A DNA stretch of 64,000 bases, taken from Heterostelium album PN500. Taxonomy: Eukaryota > Evosea > Eumycetozoa > Acytosteliales > Acytosteliaceae. The notes beneath the pieces were generated by a model. That model was not told the DNA's origin, did no database searches, and saw nothing but the letters and a program-made list of their open reading frames with translations. The translations under genes and the position numbers were made by a program. Below are positions 34,601-45,878 of this stretch, piece after piece (positions within the stretch are counted from its first letter, which is position 1; each line of letters opens with the position of its first letter). The stretch covers positions 3,038,001-3,102,000 of the forward strand of contig NW_008805064.1 of the NCBI RefSeq assembly GCF_000004825.1, in the 5' to 3' direction.

Positions 34601-36646
34601 GAGTCGTTTGAAAATACGGTGCTGGAGAAGAACAATACCATCGCTCAACTCGAAAAGTCAAAGAAGAACATGGAGATCGATCTACAGACTGCCAATATGA
34701 AGATTTCCATTCACTCTGATAGAATTGCCGTGCTTGAGAAGGAGAAGAGCGAACTGGAGGAAGAGAGAAACACACTCGTTGAGAAGTGGGAAGATCAACA
34801 GGAGAAGATCAAGTTGTTGGAAGAAAAGATATCGAATGTCGAGAGTATCTCTGTTGAAAAGTCGCGTGAGGATCAAGAGGAAATCAACCGATTGAAGGAT
34901 AAGATCTTGGTACACGAAGGAACGGTCAAGAGTAACAACAAACAGATATCCGATATGAACGGTGAGATACAATCGCTTCAGAGTATTATCACCGAGAATC
35001 AGCAGGAAATAGATAAACTTCGTGAGACAATCGATCACAACTCATTGATGATTGAACAACTCAAGGAAGACAATGAGAAGCTCTCCAAAGATCTTGTCAA
35101 TTCCAATCATAACTCTGACTCGAATGAAGCGGTACTTGCTATTCTAAGGGAGCAAATCAACGACTTGAAGAACGAAGCGCAACAGAAGGAAGCAGTCATC
35201 AAGAGTTCGTCGGACCAGTTGCGTGACAATGAATCGACCATGTTTGACCTGGAGAACTCCATCAAGAACTATAAGAAGTTACTCGATGAGTTCAATGATG
35301 ATAAGGAAAAGCAGAGCGGTGAGACTAATTCAATGTTGCAAAGCAAAGCAGAGACAATCATCAAGCTGGAATCACAGATCAACCAACTCGACAAGCAGAT
35401 CAGAGATCAAGATGCGACAATTGAGCAGCTTCAATCTGGAAACAGCGGTCTGACACAACTCAACTCACAACTCGAGCAGAAGATACAAGAGAGAATAGCA
35501 CAGATTGAAGAGTTCAAACAGATGTTGACAGAGAAGGATGAATCGCTCAGAACCAACAAGAAGGAGAGTGACTATCTCTCAAGACAAACCTCTGAGCTCG
35601 AGAACAAAGTAATTTCACTCAACCAGCAACTTGAACAGACCAAGACTCGTGTCGATACACTCGAAGCACAGAATGTTTCGTTGGAATCCGACCTCGATTC
35701 TTCGCAAAAGGAACAGATTGCACTGGCTGAGAAGCTCAACCAAGTATCGGCTGCCTCTGAAATTGAAACGGAAAACTTTACTCTTTCTCTTGCCAATTTG
35801 GAAAAGAAACTAAAGGAAAAGGAGAGTCAGTTGGAGCGAGCAAGCAACGGATCGGACGAGCTAACAAGAAAGTACAACAAACTTCAAATATCAAGCTCGG
35901 AAACCAACGAAGAAATGTTGAGTCAAATCACTTCCTACCAAAACGAAATCTCCAAAGCAGAGTCAGAGATCGAAGCCTACAAACAAACGATTGCCAAGCA
36001 CGAAGAGCGAATTAGCTATCTCAAGGATCAGTGTGACACCACCAATGTCAACTCGATTCAGCAAGTCGAGAAACTGAACAAAGAGATCTCAGAGAAAGAC
36101 ACACTGCTTACAACACTCAAGCAACGACACCAAAAGAATGAATCTCAACTCTCCAGTCTCAACGGCGAATTACAAGCGTCTTCCACGTTGATCCAAAAGA
36201 TCTATGAATTGCTTGGTATCGCTCCGAACATGGATTCACAGAATGCACTCAAAGAGATCAAACATTTCCGAGAGAATTTCCTACACTTGGAACGTTCGGT
36301 TCAAGATCACCAAAAGACAATCCAGACTCACGAGCACTCAATGATGGATCTCCTCATGTCACAGACTTCACAGAGCGACGCAGCACTCTCGAATTTCGGT
36401 TATGGAAAGATAGCGATCTTCCAATATCTTAAATCCGACGTCTATGAAGCAGTCAACGTAAATTGTCCACACCATTACCTTTCACCAGAGTCATTGGAGA
36501 GTTTCGACGATGAAGTAAGAGCAAAGAAACCAATCATAGCATCGATTATCGAAGTAACAAAAGTAGATTCACTGCCAAACAATAGATATGGTTTACCCAA
36601 TGGTTATGTATATTATGAAGTTCTTGCTGGTAGAGTAGATTCCTAA
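31674..36646 (+). CDS. atg11: Autophagy scaffold Atg11/FIP200 (RB1CC1)
   Basis: Ten exons: 31674-31744, 31852-31969, 32065-32158, 32275-32503, 32581-32889, 32976-33058, 33132-33310, 33376-33555, 33641-34000 and 34070-36646 (1399 residues; all junctions in frame). The N-terminus has the ubiquitin-like start of the family (MFNLKILRSDTGSLYEIPV, then SPSDQILLADTNL), followed by a helical region, a very long coiled coil (about residues 540-1250) and a C-terminal Claw domain (IAIFQYLKSDVYEAVN, ending NRYGLPNGYVYYEV). In FIP200/Atg11 the Claw binds cargo receptors, and the N-terminal part binds the Atg1/ULK1-Atg13 kinase complex to start autophagosome formation. Atg7 (58634) lies in the same window but is not adjacent. 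Confidence 0.9.
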
Positions 36647-36819
36647 AGAATATATGTTATCAATTTTATATGGAATCCAATTTGACTCACTAAAAACAAA
36701 AAAAAACAACAAAACAAAATCAAAACAATCTTTTCCATTTCACATCGATTTTTTCATTATCAATTTCAATCAATTTTAAAGATTATCTTTAAATCAAATA
36801 ATTATTATAAATTAAAGTT

Positions 36820-37419
36820 ATGTCAGGTAGATTCCTAACAGATTCATACAGTTATAAAACATTAATTAAACAATTTGATTTCTATTTATGTAGAGTTGGT
36901 AGTTCATTAAGAGCAATTAATATTATTCCACAGTAATCTATTTATCTATTCTATTTTTATCAATATATTTGTTAAATATTAATATTCTTTTTAAACATAT
37001 ATAGTGAGAATTCAGTTTATTATGTTAATTTCTTTCATTTCTTATTGTTTGATTCAGTTGAGCTTGTGCAAGTGATAAGAGAATGTGGATATCTATTTAT
37101 TGATGAGTGCCAGAAGGTTAAAGAAGATCATTTAACAGCTAAACAGATTCTAAATATAACATATATGGTTGCAATAGATATATTCAAGTTGATACCTCCA
37201 AGAACCAAAGATGATTTCATTCATATGTTTATCAGTAATACAGAATTGAATACATTTAGTATACTCTATCTTAAGAAATTCTCAAAGATTACAATGAGAT
37301 TGAAATCATTTCATATGTGTTTGACAAGAGATGATTTAGATCAATTTCAAGTAGAACAATTAGATTTAAGATTCAATAATAAAAATAAACAATTATCATT
37401 TGATGATTTATCAGATTAA
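36820..37419 (+). CDS. Unrecognised 175-residue protein
   Basis: Two exons, 36820-36932 and 37005-37419, joined in frame (IIPH-ENSVYYVNF). The protein is mostly helical and hydrophobic-patterned, with short conserved-looking blocks (FFHFLLFDSVELV, GYLFIDECQKVK, DIFKLIPPRTKDDF, KKFSKITMRLKSF) and an acidic tail. No membrane helix, signal peptide or metal site. It sits 173 bp after atg11 on the same strand with its own AT-rich leader. I do not recognise the family. Confidence 0.7.
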
Positions 37420-37475
37420 AAAAAAACTTATTACAAAAGATTTGCTATTTGTTTTATTTTGATTTCTTATTATTA

Positions 37476-38504
37476 TTATTTTAAGAATTCAATTGCATTG
37501 TTTCTTGTTACTACTATTGTTTGTTGAATTGTCCAGCTCTTGGCTTTTGATATTTCAAGAACGACTTGGAATACCGATGATTCAGCTTCGGTAGGAGTGT
37601 TTTGATCTGATTCCAGCAGTAATCTGTTGTCTGGAATCGCTTGAATCATCTTTGATACCTTTGAAGATGACAAATTGATAAATGATATTCCAAAGTAGAA
37701 TCTCGATCCTTTGCCTTCTTTCATCTTAGCGAATGAAGTTACCGTAGATGGTTTACCACTGAATGTATGAAGTGCTATCTTTCTTGGCATTCTAGCTAGC
37801 GGTAACGCTATGAAGTAATCGAGTAGCTTACCGTGTAGTTGCACACAATGTAGACTTACAAGCCGATTCAACTCAGCGGCAATCTCTATCTGTCGGTTGA
37901 AAACCACCCATTGTGGTTCCTGTTCGTTCTTTCCGGTGGCACGACACTTTGTTACTTTGTCGACACCGATTTCACCAACCATAGCATCGGGATGTTGCAA
38001 GAGCAGTTGTTTCATCTTTTCTGGCCAACTGCTGTCGATCACCGTTGGATAGCTATCCATTACCATCTTGGTTGGATCACCCGCTGGGTTGGTTTCCAAC
38101 AACGATTGTGGCGGATGCACCAAGTGTACGAACCAAGGGTGTATACCGAAGCAGCGAATCGCTCGATCACCCATTACCGATGCATAGCTATTTACACGAT
38201 CCCAATCAGGTACGGTTGTACCCATCAACCAACTCTGACTAAATGATAACTTTTCTTTATTATTGCTAGCAGTGCTGTTATTGCTGTCGTTATTGTAATT
38301 ATCATTATTTTTAACCATATCAATTTCATTTTGATCTTCATGTATGTGACAATGAGAATCAATCACTCTATTCTTAAATCTATTGAATTCATTTAATAAC
38401 TCGATATCATATAACTCTTTTTTGACCTCTTGACCTTCTATTTTCTGAGATTTGCAACATCCTTCCTCTTCTACCTCTTTTACTATATTATTCTGAACAT
38501 CCAT
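37476..38504 (-). CDS. TatD-family metal-dependent hydrolase
   Basis: Single exon, 342 residues. Family motifs in order: VIDSHCHIHE (metal-binding HxH, about residue 48), CFGIHPWFVH, AMVGEIGVDK (metal-bridging Glu), LVSLHCVQLHGK, KIALHTFSGKP and LLLESDQNTP (catalytic Asp). An Asn-rich insert follows the first motif. TatD proteins are 3'-5' DNA/RNA exonucleases or related phosphoesterases; the layout (SHCHIHE, HPW) is closest to the fungal Cut9-interacting Scn1 type. All expected metal ligands appear present. Confidence 0.85.
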   Translation of the reverse strand: MDVQNNIVKEVEEEGCCKSQKIEGQEVKKELYDIELLNEFNRFKNRVIDSHCHIHEDQNEIDMVKNNDNYNNDSNNSTASNNKEKLSFSQSWLMGTTVPDWDRVNSYASVMGDRAIRCFGIHPWFVHLVHPPQSLLETNPAGDPTKMVMDSYPTVIDSSWPEKMKQLLLQHPDAMVGEIGVDKVTKCRATGKNEQEPQWVVFNRQIEIAAELNRLVSLHCVQLHGKLLDYFIALPLARMPRKIALHTFSGKPSTVTSFAKMKEGKGSRFYFGISFINLSSSKVSKMIQAIPDNRLLLESDQNTPTEAESSVFQVVLEISKAKSWTIQQTIVVTRNNAIEFLK

Positions 38505-38711
38505 TTGATAAATTATTTAATTTAAGGGTTAACATTTTAATTTAATTTAAAAACCAAAAGTGTGGAATAAAAAATAAATGAAACACTCTATTTCGAGAAA
38601 CTAAACGAGATCCTAATGAAACTTATCGGAAAATGAAAATTTTGTTGATATTTTTTTATAAATAAAAAAAGAAAAAATAGAAATTTAAAAATATATGATT
38701 TTCTCGTACAA

Positions 38712-38784
38712 ATCAGGTTAGCTCAGCTGGCAGAGCGTAGGTCTCATAATCCTAAGGTCGTGAGTTCAATCCTCACACTTGATA
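38712..38784 (+). tRNA. tRNA-Met (elongator, anticodon CAT)
   Basis: Full cloverleaf: acceptor ATCAGGT with ACTTGAT, D arm GCTC/GAGC, anticodon loop CTCATAA closed by TAGG/CCTA with the U31-U39 pair known from elongator Met tRNAs, T arm GTGAG/CTCAC with TTCAATC. Discriminator A. No intron. A GC palindrome and a B-box-like site follow, then LINE remnants. Confidence 0.95.
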
Positions 38785-38808
38785 TTTGTATTAAATTTAA
38801 TGTCCCGT

Positions 38809-38819
38809 GATGCGCGCAT
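38809..38819 (+). promoter_or_regulatory. GATGCGCGCAT palindrome 3' of tRNA-Met
   Basis: 25 bp beyond the tRNA; the identical 11-mer follows tRNA-Lys in the same sense. Confidence 0.4.
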
Positions 38820-38865
38820 GTTAAGAAGCAAGTGAATCAAAAAAAAACAAAAAAAGTGAATCATA

Positions 38866-38877
38866 CTACTCGAATCC
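38866..38877 (+). promoter_or_regulatory. Possible external B box
   Basis: CTACTCGAATCC contains TCGAATCC, the core of the pol III B box (GGTTCGANTCC), about 85 bp downstream of tRNA-Met. Dictyostelium tRNA genes are known to carry such external B boxes downstream. Confidence 0.35.
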
Positions 38878-38989
38878 TTGACCATAGAGAGTAACTAGGA
38901 GGCTTATCATAGGTGAACACCGGTGGTTTACACACGTACCCGCTTAGAATATTCTAAGTGGCTTAATTACTCCGTCTGCCAAACCAAAT

Positions 38990-39460
38990 CAATGAGAAGT
39001 TCCCATTAGGAACATCATCCCTTACTCAAAAATGATGGCCATCTCAGCCGGCCTGTGGCTCAATTGCAACAATAAATAAACACGACACTGTAGGCTAATA
39101 TCAAGCTCTACATCTTGACTATCAGTAATGGTAGTACAAGGATAATTTTAAAAAAAAAAAAAAAAAAAGACCCACATACACATTATTTCTTTAATTGTCG
39201 AGTCATCCTAAACAAATTCAACCTCAAACACATCACAAAACATCTAAAAATTGCCAACTACGACGAACGGTCACTGGAAAAATCTACTACTCATTTCTAC
39301 CTTTGCGATGTATCATCAGACCTAACAGCGATCATTTACCACAACATTTGGAACAAGTTAGTTCAATTCTATTCAGTCAAGATGACAAAATACTCTATTT
39401 CTCCAACCAATCTATTATATCCGACTTCGATATCTACTGAAACATTCTAAAATTAATAAA
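38990..39460 (+). mobile_element. TRE3-like LINE remnants behind tRNA-Met
   Basis: 38990-39165 resembles the 3' UTR of the full LINE at 20300-20440 (CTCAGCCGGCCTGTGGCTC and AAACACGAC with CTAATATCAA) and ends in a poly-A run (39150-39168). Directly after it, 39170-39450 encodes a diverged end of ORF2 (PHTHYFFNCRVI against PHEHFFFKCRIV; SSDLTAIIYHNIWNKL against THLTAAIVHSLWQAL). So at least two 5'-truncated copies, older than the element at 15 kb, lie in tandem in the same sense as the tRNA, 200-700 bp downstream. Confidence 0.7.
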
Positions 39461-40011
39461 CAACACTCCGAAACCAGCCAACTAATCAAGTAAATGAAAT
39501 TAACTCACTTCCCAACCTGCTAACTAATTAATTACACTACAGTATCATTTAATGAATAAATCCATCATTTATTTTAAATTAATTTATGTTTACACCTCAA
39601 AATTTATTTGAGTTTATTCTCAAAGAATAATTTGAGTTTAATCTTAAATTTATACAAGATAAAACTTAAATTTTTATCAATTATAAATCAGAAGATTAAT
39701 TTTTATTTAATCTTTAATTAATAGGTTATTAAAACTGAAATTTATCAATTGTAAATAATAAAATTAAACAAATTTTAAAGAGAGATTAATCTAAGATTAA
39801 TCCGAATCAAAACATCACCATTATTATTTTTTCAGTTTAATAAAATTCTCAACAAGACTTTTTATTTTTCAATCTTCGTTTTTTTTTTCACTTTTCGTTC
39901 TATAGAATACTGAATAATATATTTAATACAAACTCTAATAAATATCAATACATGTAATAGACCTTTATAAATCCAACAACTAAAAAGAAAAAAAATATAC
40001 TACGAAAAAAA

Positions 40012-40075
40012 CTTGATTGTAAATCCATCCTTTTAATACAACTTTTAATAAAATACCAATTTAGTTATAAAAAAA
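40012..40075 (+). repeat. 65-bp dispersed repeat, copy 2
   Basis: Matches the reverse complement of 4612-4680, including a shared TTTTAATACAACTTTTAAT core. Confidence 0.7.
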
Positions 40076-40191
40076 CAAAAAATCCAAGTTTTTTTTTTTT
40101 TTTTTTTTTGAAAATAATTCTTTCAAGTGATCATATTCTCTTTAAACAAATTGTAAAATTCTATATCTATCTTTTTATAAATTAAATTATA

Positions 40192-40227
40192 TAATCAAGT
40201 TATATTTAATAATACGATCTAATTTTA
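40192..40227 (+). repeat. Inverted repeat, left arm
   Basis: About 35 of 36 bases pair with the reverse complement of 40458-40493; the arms are 230 bp apart. Confidence 0.85.
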
Positions 40228-40457
40228 CTATTTCTACGAAGATAGAGATGATAAAATAGTATGAATTTTTTTTATTTATTTATTTTCAATATCATTAACA
40301 TTTATTAAATTTAGAAAATTGTTCGATCAATTTTGAAAGATGAATTGGTGGTTATGACTGATTCCAATTCAGGTGAATGTCGATTCGATATAATTTATAT
40401 AGATCCATTAAGATTGTAGATAAATATTCAGTCTTTTAGAGTCGAATCATTGACATG

Positions 40458-40493
40458 ATTAAATTAGATCGTATTATTAAATATAACTTGATT
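40458..40493 (-). repeat. Inverted repeat, right arm
   Basis: Pairs with 40192-40227; together they frame a 302-bp MITE-like segment. Confidence 0.85.
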
Positions 40494-41610
40494 AAATATT
40501 TTAATTTAATTTAACAAATATTAAAATAGGCTTCTCAGCCTATAATATAACTATATATGGGCAGATAGAACAAATCTAACGATAGATATCAACTTTACGC
40601 TAGCACTGAAATCAACATCGATCGTGTCATTTATTATAGTGGTGGAACTGATTCAAAGTTAGCATATAAGAAGTCATAGACAATACACAGGCTTTTCACA
40701 TATCAAATCGAAAATTTTATACCGTTGTTCAAATCTTCCCATTGCCAATTATACCAAGAGGATCTACTACGCTTCAGAGAATAGTGATGACAATGATACA
40801 ATTGAAAATAGTCATCCTCATCGAAAATTCTTATACTACAATCGACATATATACCAATAAACACAACATTCGATTTCAACTTCTAACCAAACATCACAAA
40901 CATATTTTATCTTATTTATTAATATTAAATTATTCCTTATTAATATTTGTTTCTAAAAGGATCTGCATGTTAACTTTCATATTTAGAATCATCGAATCCT
41001 GAATCTTCATTATAAATATCGTATTCTTCATCATCTCTTCTTGATTATCAGTGTTGACACGACTACCAATCACTGCACTGGAAGTTCCACTCTGAAACAC
41101 CAACTACCAGGTGACGGAATATATATTGAACCTATGATCGAAATATCAGCCAGCATGGCTCTTTTCATTGTTTTTCTCTATTCAAACTATTATCGGTTGG
41201 TATCTACCTGTACAGTAATTATTCATTGAGTGCTCTAACTGATATGTAATAACAAGTGGTTAAAAAGTGTAAAATCTCTTAAGAATTATAAACAACTTAG
41301 GATAATTGAGATAATATAATCTATTTTAAAATGAATTTGGTTCAGTAGAGTATCCATTATGATAATAAATAATTCATATTCTTCTTGGTTGTGATAATAT
41401 ATCTATAATATTTTATTTTTTAAATTTAAATAAATAAAATCTTATGATGATCAAAGATTTTCCTTCCCAATAGTACTAATAATAATTTTTTTTCTTTATT
41501 TGATTTTTTAAAATTGAATTTTTTTCATTGCACTAAAAAAATTTTAAAAAAAAAAGGAATACCCTTTATTTCAAAAAGATAATTGATAGTAATACTTTTA
41601 TTTTTTATAA

Positions 41611-43068
41611 ATGTCACTTACATCCAGCCAATCAATGACTGCACAACAACTATACTTGAAATCAATAGAATGTGATCCAACCAATTCAAATTCATATAAT
41701 AACCTTGCAACAACACTTTCAAGTGGTGAATCAATCACACTTAATGATGGACAATCAATGACAAAACAACAATTATTATTGAAATCAATAGAATGTGATC
41801 CAACTCATTCAAATTCATATATTAACCTTGCAAATACACTTTCAAATGGTGAATCAATTATACTTCCGAATAGAGAATCAATGACAAAACAACAATTATA
41901 CTTGAAATCAATAGAGTATGATCCAACCAATTCAAATTCATATTATAACCTTGCAATGACACTTTCAAGTGATGAACAAATCACACTTAATGATGGACAA
42001 TCAATGACAGAACAACAACTATTATTGAAATCAATAGAATGTGATCCAACCAATTCAGATTCATATAATAACCTTGCAACTACACTTTCAAGTGGTGAAT
42101 CAATCACACTTAATAACGGACAATCAATGACACAACAACAATTATACTTTAAATCAATAGAATGTGATCCAACCAATTCAAATTCATATTATAACCTTGC
42201 AATGACACTTTCAGGTGATGAATCAATCACACTTAATGATGGTCAATCAATGACACAACAACATCTATACTTGAAATCAATAGAATGTGATCCAACCAAT
42301 TCAAATTCATATTATAACCTTGCAATGACACTTTCAAGTGATGAATCAATCACACTTAATGATGGACAATCAATGACACAACAACAACTATTATTGAACT
42401 CAATAGAATATGATCCAACCAATTCAAATTCATATAATAACCTTGCAACGACACTTTCAAGTGGTGAATCAATCACACTTAATGATGGACAATCAATGAC
42501 ACAACAACAATTATTATTGAAATCAATAGAATGTGATCCAACATATTCAAATTCATATTATAACCTTGCAAATATACTTTCAGGTGATGAATCAATCACA
42601 CTTCCAAATGGACAATCAACGACAAAACAACAACTATACTTGAAATCAATTGAATGTGATCCAACTGATTCCGATTCATATTATAACCTTGCAACGACCC
42701 TTTCAAGAGGTGAATCAATCACACTTAATGATGGACAATCAATGACTCAACAACAACTATTCTTGAAATCAATTGAATGTGATCCAACTGATTCCGATTC
42801 ATTTTTTGAGATTTCAATTCCACTGTCTCAAAATGAAACAATAACACTCCACAATGATGTTCGAATGACAAAACAACAACTATTATTGGAATCAATAAGA
42901 TTAGATCATACACAAACAAAAGCTTACAAAACGCTCGGATTTACACTTTTGAACAACAAACAAACGATTACACTTCCAAATGGTGAGCAAATGACAAGAA
43001 GACAACTACTTCAAAAATCAAATTTACAAGTTGATGTTGATACAAACAACAACGATGAAGATATCTGA
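41611..43068 (+). CDS. TPR-like 41-residue repeat protein, intact
   Basis: 485 residues from MSLTSSQSMTAQQLYLKS to a polar Asp/Asn tail. Eleven 41-residue units run in one uninterrupted frame; the DNA of adjacent units often differs at only a few bases. The tenth unit diverges (DSFFEISIPLSQNETI) and the last is the conserved cap (LDHTQTKAYKTLGFTLLNNKQ). This start has no unique leader, unlike the locus at 24833, so the gene may be a 5'-truncated duplicate that still has an ATG. Expected to form a solenoid of TPR-like hairpins; no enzymatic motif. This is the only fully intact member in the window. Confidence 0.82.
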   Translation: MSLTSSQSMTAQQLYLKSIECDPTNSNSYNNLATTLSSGESITLNDGQSMTKQQLLLKSIECDPTHSNSYINLANTLSNGESIILPNRESMTKQQLYLKSIEYDPTNSNSYYNLAMTLSSDEQITLNDGQSMTEQQLLLKSIECDPTNSDSYNNLATTLSSGESITLNNGQSMTQQQLYFKSIECDPTNSNSYYNLAMTLSGDESITLNDGQSMTQQHLYLKSIECDPTNSNSYYNLAMTLSSDESITLNDGQSMTQQQLLLNSIEYDPTNSNSYNNLATTLSSGESITLNDGQSMTQQQLLLKSIECDPTYSNSYYNLANILSGDESITLPNGQSTTKQQLYLKSIECDPTDSDSYYNLATTLSRGESITLNDGQSMTQQQLFLKSIECDPTDSDSFFEISIPLSQNETITLHNDVRMTKQQLLLESIRLDHTQTKAYKTLGFTLLNNKQTITLPNGEQMTRRQLLQKSNLQVDVDTNNNDEDI

Positions 43069-43724
43069 ACAATATAAGAAGAAGTTGAGCGTAAATAAAA
43101 TAGAAGATCACAAAAGTTAGTTTATCTAATTTTATATATAAAATTCATGTTTCAAACATCCTTTTAATTATTTATTTAATATCATATTATCTTAAATAAT
43201 CTTTGTTTCTAACATATCTTCATCTTCTTTATTCGAATGTTGGAGTAAAGTAGCCAGCAACTCCTATTATTTTTTGATAATTTCGGTATTTATAGACTCG
43301 TTTAATGATTATCTATCATCCTATATGCTTTTCATTCTATAACATCATGTTAATTTAGAAAATTTGTAGTTTAATCATGATGGATTATAGACGACGACGG
43401 TATATTTAATTCTATTTTTCTTAATTTAATGATATATATTTTATTCTGATTAAATATCTATAGAGTATTTTTTGTTATCTAAATTCAACATCTATAGTCA
43501 CTTATAATAAACTCAATATTAAATCATTGTATGTGTATAATGTTTAAAAATGTACTTAACATTTTTATAATAACTAAACGTTTGCTTTTTGATCATTGGC
43601 GCGGGAAGTTTTAATCAGATCTGTTTTTTTTTTTTTTTTTTGTTCAAACTTTAAAAAGTTTTTTTTTTATATAGTATTAATAATAACTCTATATATATCT
43701 AAAGATATCAGTATAAATATTAGT
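43069..43724. other. AT-rich spacer
   Basis: No coding signal. Includes T-runs at 43623-43642 ahead of the aladin start. Confidence 0.5.
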
Positions 43725-45681
43725 ATGTTTGAACAAGCACATTGTTTTGAAAGATATGTCAAGACTGTAGCTGATGAAAACTCTATAGTTTATGGTGAAT
43801 ATCTCTCAAAGTTAGATCCTGTTGAAAGTGAACAACAATTACCCTATGAATTACAATTAGAAGTGAGTATTTGTTGTTGCTATTGTTTAAGAAAGTTAAA
43901 GCGATGTCTAACTAAATAACATTAACAAAAAATCGTTATTTTTAACAATTTGTGCAGAAGAAATACTTTAATGATATCAATGTAGGAAACGATGAACAGA
44001 GAAGAAGATCATATCAAGATGTAATGAGATCACCGAATAAAGATGAGATACCGCTGTATGTCGAACCACTGATGAATCTACAGAGTTTTGTTAATGGTAT
44101 GATCGAGTGGTTGAACGATAATCTATCGAATATGACAATGAGCATCAACAGCAGTAGTGGTAGCAAGTCATCATCATCATCATCCGCGAATTCACAAGTT
44201 AAATCAATGTGTTGGCATCCACAACAACGTATTCTAGCGGTTTGTAATCAACATGACATCATATCACTCTACTACTTCAACTCGAACCAACAACAACACC
44301 AACAACAACTAGATATCGACTACACCATCTACCAACCCCTTACACTCTGGACAGAACACCAAACAAACGTTACCGATATTCAATGGAAACCACACACCCC
44401 TTATACTTTAGCTGTTGCAACAGAGTAAGTTTGTTGTTGTTGTTGTTGTTTAGATAATTTTATTATGTATTTTAACATTTATATTTAGGAATGGTATCAT
44501 TCTTTGGGAAATAGATATAAATGAATTGAAAACACCGAATTCAGCTAGACAACAGAGTAATAATAATAGTAGAACCAATGCAACGGTGTTGTGTCATCCT
44601 TATTTTAAGCCGACAACATTGAGTTGGTCGTCGAATGGATTATATTTAGCGAGTGGATCGAATCAGCTCTATTCTATCGTGTTGTGGGACGTCGCTAGTA
44701 GAGTACCGACATTGCTGCCTCGTTACGGTGGTAACACTCTACTTTCATACTCACCGATCTCCAACGAATTCCTGCTATCGGCAAGTCGTGAAAACTTTAG
44801 AATATTCGATACCTCCAAATGGGACTATAACAACAAACAATGGAATCAAAGTTTTAACTATGTAGTAAGTAGTAATACAACTAGTATTATAATAGTAGTA
44901 AATATAAATACAATCTTTACACTTTTCTAATCCATTCGATTCTTCCCTTCTATCTCTATCTAGTCATGTGCATGGACACCAGCAGGCGATTATCTAGCAA
45001 TAAGTTATAATGATCAAATCAACTTTATTCAATGTAAAAATAAAGCATTGGAAACAAGTAAGTTAGATATAGTTAAACAACCTAACATATATGTATAGAT
45101 TACTAATACAAACTATTATATCATAATAATCATTTAGGTGGTGATTTAGTTTATGTTGAAAAAACAACTACATATAAAGCTTATCAAAATAATACAGAGT
45201 ATGTATATCTTTATTGTTGTCTTTAGAGAGAACTGTTTATATTAATCTTTATTAATTATACTTTGATTACTATTATTATATTAATAGAGTTTATGTTGGT
45301 GGACATATCAAAAAGATTGCGATTAGCCCAGATGGAAACAGATTAGCAGTCATCTTTTTAAGGAATAGAAGTAGTAATGATAACGATACATTGGTAGCTC
45401 TCTATCGTCTGAAAACAACACCTAATCTATCATTGACACCTAGAGGTTTCCTTAAAAAGCGTAATCAACCAATTCAATCGATTTCATTCGTACCAAACTA
45501 TTCTAAAGGTTCATTATTAAGTGTTGTAAGTACATTACTATTAGATAATTGTAATAACAAATTTGTATAACAAATAATTAATCATTAAACATTTCTCTAT
45601 CTTCAATCTAATCTATAGATTTATACAGATGGTGTTATTTCATTCTTCCCCTTATTATATAACACCAAAGCAACTATATAA
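43725..45681 (+). CDS. aaas: Aladin (nuclear-pore WD40 protein)
   Basis: Seven exons: 43725-43862, 43958-44424, 44489-44864, 44964-45057, 45138-45198, 45288-45525 and 45619-45681 (478 residues). WD40-type blades are evident (KSMCWHPQQRILAVCNQHD, TDIQWKPHTPYTLAVATENGIILWEID, TLSWSSNGLYLASGSNQL with VLWDV, KKIAISPDGNRLAVIF). The C-terminal block SISFVPNYSKGSLLSVIYTDGVISFFPL, ending shortly before the stop, matches human aladin (FHPSFNKGALLSV and GRIAHIPLYF). Aladin is a peripheral nuclear-pore component on the cytoplasmic side, anchored through NDC1. Gln/His and Ser inserts are lineage-typical. The C-terminal tail of the animal protein is absent. Confidence 0.88.
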
Positions 45682-45878
45682 ATAACTAACTAATTAACTA
45701 GTTAGTTAGTACATATCGATATTGTTAAATAAAACCTTTCAAAATCGATGATATTGAATAAAAGAATAAAAGAATGATTATAATTATAATATGTTGTTGT
45801 TGTTGTCGATAAATTGATAGTTTAACTAACTATTTTTAATATAATTATATATTATAAATCTAATCTTATCTATTTATT

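Larger units (their letters stand above)
39461..41610. other. 2.1-kb AT-rich spacer with repeats
   Basis: No credible gene. Holds a dispersed 65-bp repeat (40012) and a 36-bp inverted repeat pair (40192/40458). ORFs here are short and lack splice or codon support. Confidence 0.6.

Noticed and set aside
38943-38958. Perfect 16-bp palindrome CTTAGAATATTCTAAG as a regulatory site
   Set aside because: Lies at the edge of LINE remnant sequence, and a short AT palindrome is not rare here.
39115-39450. 111-residue ORF as a host gene
   Set aside because: It runs through a poly-A tail and its second half matches the end of LINE ORF2; it is part of LINE remnants.
40742-41229. Two short ORFs in the 39.5-41.6 kb spacer
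   Set aside because: AT-driven codons and no conserved blocks or promoter-like context.
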